Positions 32,572 to 40,326 of a stretch of 64,000 bases of DNA are shown in pieces. Numbering within the stretch: the stretch's first letter is position 1; every line of letters begins with the position of its first letter. The position numbers were made by a program, and so were the translations under genes. The DNA is taken from positions 397,185 through 461,184 of the forward strand of contig CAVWGE010000002.1 in the NCBI GenBank assembly GCA_963754385.1. Direction: 5' to 3'. Source of the stretch: 9FT-COMBO-48-23 sp963754385 (GTDB taxonomy: Bacteria > Chloroflexota > Dehalococcoidia > GIF9 > UBA5629). Below the pieces are notes generated by a model that had not been told where the DNA came from, ran no database searches, and worked only from the letters and a program-made list of their open reading frames with translations.

Positions 32572-33666
32572 TTAGATTTTCTTGAACCTTTTTTCAAGCT
32601 TCTTCATCACCTGGGGCATTGTGGTGTATTCCATTTCTTCCAGCGGCAGACGGTGAGGCTCGAAAGGCCCATGAAGGCGCAGCATATCAGCAATATCCCT
32701 GGCCTCTTGACGGGCATTATCGAAAGCCGGGTCATCGAACATATCGAGTGGTCCAACCAGCTTGCCACCTGAAAGCTGGAAACCAGCAGCAATAACCCTG
32801 GGCGGACCATCAAAACGGGTGGGATTGCTCTCCCTCACCGCCACAGGCATCAGCGGACCGTTATGCGAGCCTCTCATCCAGCCTTCCACAATGTGGGAAT
32901 GAGCAAAAGGCTCAAGAACCTCCCCCACTGCCGGGAAATGCCCTTGAGCGCGGACAATACACACCGGGTCATCTTTGCCCACATACCTCCCAGCCATCAT
33001 AGACAAGCGCTGAGTGGAAGAGACCGCTGCTATGTCACCGCTCTCCCGATGGTACACCGCTTTAACGCAAAAGCGGCCGGGTGCGCCTATGAAAACCAGC
33101 ATATCATAGATTTCCTCAGGTGCATTGAATACTATCTTCTTGTGCCCTTTTACATCATGAACCTCGAAGGAGAAGCCTCCATGCATATTGCCGGCTATGA
33201 CCAGACCGATGGTGTTGAAGGGGTCGGCAAAAATTTTGTACAAGGGCAGGTTCCAGGCGCCTGAAGCAGTTTTGTCCGCCATAAATATGATGATGGTTTC
33301 AGCCTCTCGCTCATCTATTTCCATCTCAGCCACCCCGGGCCCCATGCCTTTGACGTTGCCGGAAAAGGCATCAGCCAGCATATCCTGACCGGCACCATGC
33401 AGCTTCAGCTTCTTGGCTAATTTGGTGCAATCGACAAAGGTATCCCAGGCCAGCTTGTGGATTTTCTCATCCTCTTCTCCCCGCTGGTGAGTCATTATCA
33501 GCTGGAGATCGTCACCGCACCTGGTGACATGATAGTCGATGAGCAGCCCCGACTTCTTAGCCGCTGCTATACACTTCTCGGCTTTATCCAGCACCTCCGG
33601 ATGCGAGCTGGAGTGGCCAACATAACCACCGATGTCAGCCTTGATGACGCTTAGAGTTAGTTTCAT
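32572..33666 (-). CDS. Bifunctional FBP aldolase/phosphatase (class V FBPase)
   Basis: A 364-residue archaeal-type enzyme. The N terminus LTLSVIKADIGGYVGHSSSH provides metal ligands; GAGQDMLADAFSGNVKGMGP and FMADKTASGAWNLPLYKIF with the Schiff-base lysine follow, and NPTRFDGPPRVIAAGFQL is near the C terminus. The enzyme condenses triose phosphates to fructose-1,6-bisphosphate and then removes the 1-phosphate, giving unidirectional gluconeogenesis. It is typical of Archaea and deep-branching or autotrophic anaerobic bacteria. GGGGGGACA stands just before ATG 33666. It lies downstream of the mutase and cobO genes on the same strand. Confidence 0.93.
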   Translation of the reverse strand: MKLTLSVIKADIGGYVGHSSSHPEVLDKAEKCIAAAKKSGLLIDYHVTRCGDDLQLIMTHQRGEEDEKIHKLAWDTFVDCTKLAKKLKLHGAGQDMLADAFSGNVKGMGPGVAEMEIDEREAETIIIFMADKTASGAWNLPLYKIFADPFNTIGLVIAGNMHGGFSFEVHDVKGHKKIVFNAPEEIYDMLVFIGAPGRFCVKAVYHRESGDIAAVSSTQRLSMMAGRYVGKDDPVCIVRAQGHFPAVGEVLEPFAHSHIVEGWMRGSHNGPLMPVAVRESNPTRFDGPPRVIAAGFQLSGGKLVGPLDMFDDPAFDNARQEARDIADMLRLHGPFEPHRLPLEEMEYTTMPQVMKKLEKRFKKI

Positions 33667-33714
33667 TTTGTCCCCCCTTTTATTTAGTTTATATTTTGAT
33701 ATTTGACTTTTATA

Positions 33715-35373
33715 TCACACCAGTGCTGGCAGCCGGTATTCCCCAAAGACCTTGCGCAGCACGCCGCAGACTTCGCCTAAAGTGGCATAGGCGCTTACTG
33801 CATCCAGAATATAAGGCATGAGATTTTCGTTGCCTTCTGCAGCCTGACGCAAGGCCTCGAGCTTTATCGAGACCGTCTCATTATCCCTTTCCCGGCGCAG
33901 CCGGCTGAGCCGCTCCAGTTGTCGCCTCTCGCCTTCTTTATCCATTTCCAATATGGGAATGGTTATCGGCTCATCGATGACATATTCATTGACGCCGACA
34001 ATAATGCGCTTCTTGCTATCTATCTCCTGCTGGTAGCGATAGGCTGAGTCGGCTATTTCCCTGTGAAAGAAGCCCGCTTCCATAGCCGGTATAACACCTC
34101 CCAGCGAATCGATCCTGGCAAAATAGTCATAGACAGTCTTCTCTGTTTTATCGGTCAGGTACTCCACGAAATAACTGCCGCCAAGAGGGTCGATTGTGTT
34201 AGCTACTCCGCTTTCGTGGGCGATAATCTGCTGAGTGCGCAAGGCAATGGTCACCGCTTTTTCCGAGGGCAGAGCCAGGGCTTCGTCCATGGAATTAGTG
34301 TGCAAGGATTGCGTCCCGCCAAGCACAGCAGCCAGAGCTTGAATGGTGGTACGGACAATGTTATTTTCGGGCTGTTGAGCAGCTAACGAGCAGCCGGCTG
34401 TCTGAGTATGGAAGCGGAGCCATTGAGAGCGTTCACCGCCGTTGAACCGCTCTTTCATCTCCCTCGCCCAGATGCGGCGAGCAGCACGGAACTTGGCAAT
34501 CTCCTCGAAGAAATCGTTATGACAATTAAAGAAAAAACTCAGCCTGGGAGCAAAATCATCCACCTTCAGCCCGCGGTCAATGCCTGCCTGAACATAGGCA
34601 AGACCGTCGGCTAAGGTGAAGGCCAGCTCCTGAACGGCGGTGGCACCGGCTTCGCGGATGTGGTAACCGCTGATGCTGATGGTATTCCAGCGCGGGGCAT
34701 GTTTCATACCGAATTCAAACGTATCAGCGATAAGCCGCATGGACGGCTTTGGCGGAAAGATAAAAGCATTCTGCGCCATATATTCTTTAAGTATATCGTT
34801 CTGTATGGTGCCGCCCACCTTATCCAGAGGGATGCCTCGCTTCTGAGCGTTAGCCAGATACATAGCCCAGATAACCGCTGCCGGCCCATTTATGGTCATC
34901 GAGGTGGTTATCTCATCAACCGGAATGCCGTCAAACAATATCTCCATGTCAGCCAGAGAAGAAACAGCCACGCCGCACTTGCCGAATTCCCCCTTAGCTT
35001 CAGGGGCGTCGGTATCGTAACCATTCAGAGTCGGGAAGTCGAAGGCAACGCTCAGTCCGGTTTCCCCATGCCCCAGAAGGTACTTGTAGCGAGGGTTGGT
35101 CTCTTCGGCACAGCCGAAGCCGGCAAACATTCGCATTGTCCAAAGCTTGCCTCTATAGCCAGTGTAGTGGACACCGCGGGTATACGGATACTCGCCAGGG
35201 AAACTCAGGTCTCGAAGATAGTCTAAATCAATGTCGATAGGTGTGTACAGGCATTCAACGGGAACGCCGGAGGCGGTGATAAAAGAGTCTTGCCTTTCCT
35301 CAAAACTTTGAGCTCTGGCATGCCACCGGCTGGCTTCTTTTTCCAATTTATCCTTTTTTTCTTGCCCTGACAC
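33715..35373 (-). CDS. Methylmalonyl-CoA mutase, catalytic (large) subunit
   Basis: A 552-residue mutase containing only the TIM-barrel catalytic domain: YTRGVHYTGYRGKLWTMRMF, GHGETGLSVAFDFPT, RFHTQTAGCSLAAQQPENN and ANTIDPLGGSYFVEYLTD. The C-terminal cobalamin-binding domain (about 130 residues, DxHxxG) is absent. It must be encoded by a separate small-subunit gene that is not in the window. It interconverts succinyl-CoA and (R)-methylmalonyl-CoA. The GTG start at 35373 has GGGGAG upstream. The next gene upstream, 33 bp away on the same strand, is the corrinoid adenosyltransferase that can supply its cofactor. Confidence 0.94.
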   Translation of the reverse strand: MSGQEKKDKLEKEASRWHARAQSFEERQDSFITASGVPVECLYTPIDIDLDYLRDLSFPGEYPYTRGVHYTGYRGKLWTMRMFAGFGCAEETNPRYKYLLGHGETGLSVAFDFPTLNGYDTDAPEAKGEFGKCGVAVSSLADMEILFDGIPVDEITTSMTINGPAAVIWAMYLANAQKRGIPLDKVGGTIQNDILKEYMAQNAFIFPPKPSMRLIADTFEFGMKHAPRWNTISISGYHIREAGATAVQELAFTLADGLAYVQAGIDRGLKVDDFAPRLSFFFNCHNDFFEEIAKFRAARRIWAREMKERFNGGERSQWLRFHTQTAGCSLAAQQPENNIVRTTIQALAAVLGGTQSLHTNSMDEALALPSEKAVTIALRTQQIIAHESGVANTIDPLGGSYFVEYLTDKTEKTVYDYFARIDSLGGVIPAMEAGFFHREIADSAYRYQQEIDSKKRIIVGVNEYVIDEPITIPILEMDKEGERRQLERLSRLRRERDNETVSIKLEALRQAAEGNENLMPYILDAVSAYATLGEVCGVLRKVFGEYRLPALV

Positions 35374-35405
35374 TAAAATCGCTCCCCTAGACCTGTTCCT
35401 ACATC

Positions 35406-35963
35406 TCAGTAATCAATGCCCTTGCGGGACAATATCCCCCTATCATATGGATGTTTCACCTTAACCATATCGGTGACTAAATCAGCCAGCTTAATTAACT
35501 TCGGGTCGGCGTAACGGCCGGTAAGGACAAGTTCTACGTTTTCCGGCTTGTCATGTATCAACTTTATGACATCATCCACATCAATCAACTTCCAGGCAAC
35601 AGCCACATTTACCTCATCGAGAATAACTACATCGTATTTCGAGCTGAGCATAGCTTTCCGGCCAGCTTCCAGGGCTTTTCGAGCTTCCTCTTTTTCCTCC
35701 GGTTTAACATTAGCCGGGTCAACAAAATCCCGAAACCCGAACCTTTCAACAGTACAATTGGATAGTTCAGATAGGATTTTTTGCTCTCCGTAGGGAAAGT
35801 CACCCTTCATGAAGTAAACGATGTGTACGCAGAAGCCCTGCCCCAGGGCACGGAGAGCCACCCCCAAAGCCGCTAATGTTTTGCCTTTGCCGTCGCCGGT
35901 AAAAACCTCGACCAAGCCCGTTGAAGTCTCAGCAGGCAAGGTCTTGGCTGATTCCTTCGCCAC
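35406..35963 (-). CDS. cobO: Corrinoid adenosyltransferase (CobO/CobA type)
   Basis: A 185-residue P-loop enzyme: VEVFTGDGKGKTLAALG is at residues 18-34, DVVILDEVNVAV gives the Walker B, and VELVLTGRYADPKLIKLADL and HPYDRGILSRKGIDY close the family pattern. It transfers adenosine from ATP to cob(I)alamin. The GTG start at 35963 has no usable ribosome-binding site, and the promoter -10 ends 10 bp upstream of it, which suggests leaderless translation. It is the first gene of a likely operon with the adenosylcobalamin-dependent mutase. Confidence 0.93.
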   Translation of the reverse strand: MAKESAKTLPAETSTGLVEVFTGDGKGKTLAALGVALRALGQGFCVHIVYFMKGDFPYGEQKILSELSNCTVERFGFRDFVDPANVKPEEKEEARKALEAGRKAMLSSKYDVVILDEVNVAVAWKLIDVDDVIKLIHDKPENVELVLTGRYADPKLIKLADLVTDMVKVKHPYDRGILSRKGIDY

Positions 35964-35972
35964 CTCAATGGC

Positions 35973-36001
35973 AGTTTAACAAAAGCCAGATACAGTGTCA
36001 A
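35973..36001 (-). promoter_or_regulatory. Promoter of cobO-mutase operon
   Basis: On the reverse strand TTGACA (36001-35996) and TAAACT (35978-35973) are 17 bp apart. The start point would lie near 35966, within about 3 nt of GTG 35963. It is divergent from, and 23 bp away from, the rplU promoter. Confidence 0.65.
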
Positions 36002-36024
36002 ACGAAGGACAATTGGGAACGAAT

Positions 36025-36054
36025 TTGACATTAAGCCATCCAATCTGGTAAAGT
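36025..36054 (+). promoter_or_regulatory. Promoter of the rplU ribosomal operon
   Basis: TTGACA (36025-36030), 18-bp spacer, TAAAGT (36049-36054). Start point near 36061, leaving about 11 nt before ATG 36072. There is no room for the usual L21 leader that can bind the protein. Confidence 0.55.
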
Positions 36055-36071
36055 AAGTTCCGTTTTTGAAA

Positions 36072-36455
36072 ATGACACAAAATTACGCTATAGTCGAAAC
36101 CGGTGGCAAGCAATACAAAGTAGCTCCGGGCCAAAAGGTCGATGTCGACCGCATGGCAGTTGCCGAGGGCGAAGATGTCGAGCTTTCCCGAGTACTGCTT
36201 ATCGCCGATGGTGAAGATACCATCATCGGCAGCCCGAACATCGATGGCGCCAAAGTAATCGCCACCTGCCTCGGTGAACACAAAGGCGACAAGATTATCG
36301 TTTTTAAGTATAAACCGAAGGTGCGCTACCGCCGGAAGAAAGGGCATCGGCAGCTTTATGCCACATTGGAAATCAAGAAAATCATAAAGCCCGGCGAGGA
36401 GGCAGCTCCAAAGAAAACTCAAAAGAAAAAGGTAACGGCTGGAGGTAAGAGTTAA
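36072..36455 (+). CDS. rplU: 50S ribosomal protein L21
   Basis: From ATG 36072 (preferred to TTG 36066) the 127-residue product has the L21 pattern: YAIVETGGKQYKVAPGQKVD, VELSRVLLIADGEDTIIGSP and IIVFKYKPKVRYRRKKGHRQ. The C-terminal extension, KPGEEAAPKKTQKKKVTAGG, is charged and longer than usual for L21. The 50S protein binds 23S rRNA near L20. Its stop shares a base with the start of rpmA. Confidence 0.95.
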   Translation: MTQNYAIVETGGKQYKVAPGQKVDVDRMAVAEGEDVELSRVLLIADGEDTIIGSPNIDGAKVIATCLGEHKGDKIIVFKYKPKVRYRRKKGHRQLYATLEIKKIIKPGEEAAPKKTQKKKVTAGGKS

Positions 36456-36718
36456 TGGCACACAAGAAGGGCGGAGGCAGCACACGTTACGGACGTGACA
36501 GTCAGTCCAAGCGGCTGGGTGTGAAAAGATATGCCGGTCAGCAGGTTCATGCCGGCACCATATTGGTCAGACAGCGCGGAACTCGCATTTATCCGGGCAA
36601 CAACGTCGGCATTGGCAGAGACCACACCCTGTTCGCCCTGATTGACGGCACCGTCAAATACGAACCGGCAACCAAGGACCGAAAGAAAGTTAGCGTTTAT
36701 ACAGAGCAAGCGAAATGA
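36455..36718 (+). CDS. rpmA: 50S ribosomal protein L27
   Basis: An 87-residue L27 that begins directly with MAHKKGGGSTRYGRDS, so the N-terminal arm reaching the peptidyl-transferase centre needs no protease processing, unlike Firmicutes L27. RLGVKRYAGQQVHAGTILVR and YPGNNVGIGRDHTLFAL follow. Residue Y12, where most L27 proteins have N, is a minor variation. It overlaps rplU by one base and rpmE by 4 bp; GGAGGTAAGAG lies 5 bp upstream. Confidence 0.96.
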   Translation: MAHKKGGGSTRYGRDSQSKRLGVKRYAGQQVHAGTILVRQRGTRIYPGNNVGIGRDHTLFALIDGTVKYEPATKDRKKVSVYTEQAK

Positions 36719-36921
36719 AGGCTAAAATACATCCTGAATACTATAACGATGCTAAGGTCATCTGCTCCTGTGGCAATACCTTCACCACCGGCTCCACCAG
36801 GAAGGTGCTTAAGGTGGAGTTGTGCAGCAAATGCCATCCATTCTTCACCGGCGAGCAGAAGATAGTTGATACAGCAGGCAGAGTGGAACGCTTCAAACGC
36901 CGCTACAAGATGACCGACTAG
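36715..36921 (+). CDS. rpmE: 50S ribosomal protein L31, zinc-binding type
   Basis: A 68-residue L31 with all four zinc ligands: C17, C19, C37 and C40 (VICSCGNTF and ELCSKCHPFF). A zinc-free L31 copy is not seen here. ATG overlaps the rpmA stop by 4 bp (ATGA), so the three ribosomal genes form one operon. FFTGEQKIVDTAGRVERF is the usual C-terminal block. Confidence 0.95.
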   Translation: MKAKIHPEYYNDAKVICSCGNTFTTGSTRKVLKVELCSKCHPFFTGEQKIVDTAGRVERFKRRYKMTD

Positions 36922-36944
36922 ACCTGAAGGTCTGTCCGCTGCTG

Positions 36945-37856
36945 ATGATGGCAAACTCAAAACCATTCTATTACGGTGGGCAAGCGGTAATCGAAGGCGT
37001 GATGATGCGGGGACGGGAAAATGTGGCTGTCGCCGTCCGCCGTCCCGATGGTGAGATAAATGTAACCAACCAGCCACTTGCCAGTATTTACAAAGGTCAC
37101 CTGAGAAACTGGCCCTTCATCAGGGGCATAATCGTACTTATCGAGACTCTAGCCCTCGGCACTCAAGCCATATTTCACTCCGCCCAAATTGCCGCAGCCG
37201 AGGAAGACGAAAAAAGCATATCCCCGACACTGCTGTGGGGAGGCGTGGCTATCGCTGTTGCCTTCGCCGTAGGCCTATTCTTTATCGTCCCCTTGCTGCT
37301 CACCCGCTATCTAGTCTACCCATATATTGCCTCAGCCTTAATCTGCAACATCATCGAGGGCATCGTACGCATCATCATCTTTATCGCCTACCTGAAGCTG
37401 ATAAGTCTGATGCCCGATATAAAGAGGGTCTTCGCCTATCACGGCGCCGAACACAAGGTGGTCAACGCCTACGAAGCTGGAATGCCACTGGAACTGGACT
37501 ACGTCAAAAACTACTCTACCGCCCATACCCGCTGCGGCACCAGCTTCCTGCTGGCAGTTCTGGTTATCTCCATAATTGTCTTCGCCCTGCTCGGTCGTCC
37601 GCCGCTGTGGCTGGGCATACTGTCCCGCATCGTTCTCATCCCTGTCATCGCCGCCCTCGGCTATGAATTTGTCCGCTTCGGAGCTGCCCACAGCCAGAAC
37701 TGGCTAGTACGTGGCCTACTTATCCCAGGCCTTCGATTACAGGCCATGACCACGGGAGAACCAAACGACAGCCAACTGGAAACAGCCTTGTCAGCCTTGA
37801 AGAAGGTCATCGAAGCCGATAGCAGCGAGCCATTAATCTCTAACAATCAAGCTTAG
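36945..37856 (+). CDS. DUF1385 membrane metal-dependent protein (YqhQ-like)
   Basis: A 303-residue DUF1385 protein. The diagnostic blocks are YGGQAVIEGVMMRGRENVAV at the start, AYHGAEHKVVNAYEAG and HTRCGTSFLLAVLVISII later. At least four to five membrane segments are present (about 96-118, 128-152, 200-222, 226-246). The conserved histidines and cysteine in the soluble loops could bind metal. Its biochemical function is unknown; in many anaerobes the gene follows rpmE and precedes prfA/prmC, but here a convergent hisI follows with a 4-bp overlap of gene ends. Start is 36945 or the adjacent ATG 36948. Confidence 0.92.
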   Translation: MMANSKPFYYGGQAVIEGVMMRGRENVAVAVRRPDGEINVTNQPLASIYKGHLRNWPFIRGIIVLIETLALGTQAIFHSAQIAAAEEDEKSISPTLLWGGVAIAVAFAVGLFFIVPLLLTRYLVYPYIASALICNIIEGIVRIIIFIAYLKLISLMPDIKRVFAYHGAEHKVVNAYEAGMPLELDYVKNYSTAHTRCGTSFLLAVLVISIIVFALLGRPPLWLGILSRIVLIPVIAALGYEFVRFGAAHSQNWLVRGLLIPGLRLQAMTTGEPNDSQLETALSALKKVIEADSSEPLISNNQA

Positions 37857-38173
37857 CCTATATCTTCCTTATCGAACTTCTGGAAGAAGCAGCTCCAGTT
37901 ACCAGTATGACATACCGGGCCTGCTGGTTTAGCCCGGATCAGTATAGTATCGCTGTCACAGTCCTTAGCCATAGATTGCACCTTCAGAATGCTGCCGGAG
38001 GTAGCCCCTTTGTGCCATAGTTCTTGCCGGCTGCGGCTATAGAACCAGACTTCGCCGCTATCCAGCGTCCGCTGCAGAGCTTCCTTATCAGCGTAACCCA
38101 ACATCAGCACCTCACCGCTATCAGCATCTTGAATTATGACCGGAATTAAACCTTTGTCATTGAATTCCAACAT
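37853..38173 (-). CDS. hisI: Phosphoribosyl-AMP cyclohydrolase
   Basis: A 106-residue single-domain HisI. D71-C-D-S-D75 supplies the metal-binding aspartates, and C88 and C95 (VCHTGNWSC) complete the zinc site with C72. LMLGYADKEALQRTLDSG and VWFYSRSRQELWHKGATSG are the substrate blocks. No HisE (phosphoribosyl-ATP pyrophosphatase) domain is fused. It opens the ring of PR-AMP in the third step of histidine synthesis. GAGGTGATGAT precedes ATG 38173. hisA is upstream on the same strand, 36 bp away. Confidence 0.95.
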   Translation of the reverse strand: MLEFNDKGLIPVIIQDADSGEVLMLGYADKEALQRTLDSGEVWFYSRSRQELWHKGATSGSILKVQSMAKDCDSDTILIRAKPAGPVCHTGNWSCFFQKFDKEDIG

Positions 38174-38209
38174 ATCATCACCTCTTCTTGGACAGGTCTG
38201 TCCGCTTTC

Positions 38210-38923
38210 TCATAGCCCCAATGCCAGAGCCTCTTTGAGGTCTACATCGCCGGTGTAAAGCGCCTTACCCACAATAGCCCCCTCTACTCCAAGCTCTTTA
38301 AGCTTCCTCAGGTGACCCAATGCCGAAATGCCACCGGCAGCAATTATAGGCAGATTTACACCTTTGACCATCTCGGCTATGGCTTCAAAATCCGGCTCAG
38401 TCAAAGTGCCGTCGCGTTTTATATCGGTATAAATAATACGTCTCACTCCCATAGCCGCCATCTGAAGGCCAAACTTCAAAGCCCTAATTTCCGTACCCTC
38501 CACCCAACCATGAGTAGCTACATGCCCATCGCGGGCATCTATGCCGACCACTATAGCCTCGCCGTATTTCTGGCATAACCTCTCTACTAGCTTTGAATTT
38601 TCCACCGCCGCCGTCCCCAGAATAACCCGGTTTATCCCGACGGCTAGCAGCTTTGCCACTGTAGCTTCATCCCTTATACCACCACCCAGTTGCACGGGTA
38701 AGCCAACCCGCTTTACCATAGCCTCGACAACAGCAATATTACGCAGCTCGCCACCGGCAGCTCCGTCCAGGTCAACCAAGTGCAGCCGACCAGCCCCCTG
38801 AGCCTGCCAGTTAAGAGCCGCAGCTACCGGGTCTTCAGAAAAGACTGTCTCCCGGCTGTAATCGCCCTGATACAACCGCACACATTTGCCGCCCTTAATG
38901 TCAACAGCCGGAATTACCTCCAT
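38210..38923 (-). CDS. hisA: ProFAR isomerase HisA
   Basis: I choose ATG 38923, since the family starts with MEVIPAVDIKGGKCVRL and AGGA lies upstream; the codon at 38971 adds 16 unrelated residues. The 237-residue TIM barrel has the catalytic D8 (AVDIKGG) and the general acid in YTDIKRDGTL, plus GGGIRDEATV and AAGGISALGHL for the two phosphate sites. It catalyses the Amadori rearrangement in step four of the pathway. hisI follows, so the pair encodes consecutive steps; hisF lies at 57868-58644. Confidence 0.95.
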   Translation of the reverse strand: MEVIPAVDIKGGKCVRLYQGDYSRETVFSEDPVAAALNWQAQGAGRLHLVDLDGAAGGELRNIAVVEAMVKRVGLPVQLGGGIRDEATVAKLLAVGINRVILGTAAVENSKLVERLCQKYGEAIVVGIDARDGHVATHGWVEGTEIRALKFGLQMAAMGVRRIIYTDIKRDGTLTEPDFEAIAEMVKGVNLPIIAAGGISALGHLRKLKELGVEGAIVGKALYTGDVDLKEALALGL

Positions 38924-39022
38924 GTGATTTCCTGCCCTCCCTTGCCAATAATACCTTAATCGGATAGCCATCTCAAGCCGAAAAGAGAGACTGGCACAGA
39001 CTATACACCAGCTAACACAAGC

Positions 39023-39051
39023 TTGATATACTGGCGTCGGTAGTCTATACT
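39023..39051 (+). promoter_or_regulatory. Promoter of the acyl-CoA dehydrogenase operon, with leader hairpin
   Basis: TTGATA (39023-39028), 17-bp spacer, TATACT (39046-39051). The leader of about 55 nt holds a hairpin with GCTCTCT / AGAGAGC arms (39069-39075, 39081-39087) and ends with AAAGGGGG before ATG 39114. Confidence 0.7.
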
Positions 39052-39113
39052 ACTAAAGTCCTGAAAAAGCTCTCTGATAGAGAGAGCAAATTTCAAGTTT
39101 AAAGGGGGTAAAG

Positions 39114-40286
39114 ATGGATTTCCGGCTTACCGAGGAGCAGGAAAAATTCAGAAAAGAAATCCGCGATTTCCTCGAAGGTGAAAAGAAGCAAGGACTGTGG
39201 GAGCCATCAATTGATTCCTGGATTATGGCTTATGACCCGGAGTTTACCAAGCGCGTGGCAGCCAAGGGCTGGATTGGCCTTACCTGGCCCAAGGAGTATG
39301 GAGGGCAAGGACGATGCGCCTTTGACCGATTAATCCTAACCGAGGAAATGCTAAGATACGGGGCTCCGGCAGCCTGTCACTGGTTCGCCGACCGCCAAAT
39401 AGGCGGCTCCGTCCTTAAGCACGGAACCGAGCAGCAGAAGAGAGAGATCCTTCCCAAGATAATGAGGGGAGAGATGTACGTCGGCTTGGGGATGAGCGAG
39501 CCTGAAGCCGGGTGCGACCTGGCATCATTGAAAACCCAGGCAACCAAGAAGGACGACCACTATGTGATTAATGGTCAGAAGACCTGGACCAGTGGCGGCA
39601 AGCATATGAACTATCTCTACCTGCTAGCACGAACCGACCCCAGTGTGGCCAAGCACCAGGGCCTCAGCGAATTCATCATCCCCAAGGACCTACCTGGAAT
39701 CACCACCAGCCCTATAATCGACATCACGGGAAATGAGGCTTGGAATGAGGTTTTCTTCGAAAATGTCCACGTTCCCAAAGAATGTCTGATAGGGAAAGAG
39801 AACAATGGCTGGCGCCAGGTGATGGAGCAACTAGCCTACGAGAGAAGCGGCATGGAACGGGTTATGGCCAACTACCCGGTCTTTGAAGGCATTATTCAGT
39901 TCGCTAAGGAGACTAAGCGAGACGGCAAGCCACTATGCCAGGATTCGGTAATCCGCAATAAGCTGGCACAGCTAAAGATAGAGTTTGACATAGGACGCCT
40001 CTTTATGTATCGGGTGGCCTTAGTCATAGATGAAGGACGCGCCCCAGAATGGGAAGCAGCCATGTCCAAAGCCTTCGCCACCACTTTTGAGCAGCGCTTA
40101 GCTAACACAGCTCTGGAAATCTTGGGGCCTTACGGGCAGCTAGCACCTCACTCCAAATTGACGAAGCTGAATGGGATGGCTTATCATTCATACCTCTCCT
40201 CCAAGGGGTATAGCCTTCAGGCTGGGACAACGGAGGTTCTGAAGAACATCCTGGCCTTGCGTAAACTGGGCTTGCCCGCAGGGTAA
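39114..40286 (+). CDS. Acyl-CoA dehydrogenase (first of a pair)
   Basis: A 390-residue flavoprotein of the FadE type: FRLTEEQEKFRKEIRDFLEG at the N terminus, GLGMSEPEAGCDLASLKTQA (FAD/substrate block), INGQKTWTSGGKHMNYLYLL, and GYSLQAGTTEVLKNILALRK at the end. The usual catalytic Glu of medium-chain enzymes (YEGTSQ position) is replaced by AGTTE; E243 in AYERSG stands where isovaleryl-CoA dehydrogenase places its base. It introduces the alpha-beta double bond into an acyl-CoA, passing electrons to ETF. The second dehydrogenase follows 40 bp later, suggesting a heteromeric enzyme. Confidence 0.92.
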   Translation: MDFRLTEEQEKFRKEIRDFLEGEKKQGLWEPSIDSWIMAYDPEFTKRVAAKGWIGLTWPKEYGGQGRCAFDRLILTEEMLRYGAPAACHWFADRQIGGSVLKHGTEQQKREILPKIMRGEMYVGLGMSEPEAGCDLASLKTQATKKDDHYVINGQKTWTSGGKHMNYLYLLARTDPSVAKHQGLSEFIIPKDLPGITTSPIIDITGNEAWNEVFFENVHVPKECLIGKENNGWRQVMEQLAYERSGMERVMANYPVFEGIIQFAKETKRDGKPLCQDSVIRNKLAQLKIEFDIGRLFMYRVALVIDEGRAPEWEAAMSKAFATTFEQRLANTALEILGPYGQLAPHSKLTKLNGMAYHSYLSSKGYSLQAGTTEVLKNILALRKLGLPAG

Positions 40287-40326
40287 GCTTAAAAATCACC
40301 ACAAAATCCAGAAAGGAAGATAGCTA

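Noticed and set aside
33667..33714. Cobalamin riboswitch near cobO/mutase
   Set aside because: No B12-box-like sequence, and the promoter of cobO leaves almost no leader; the gaps between genes are too short.
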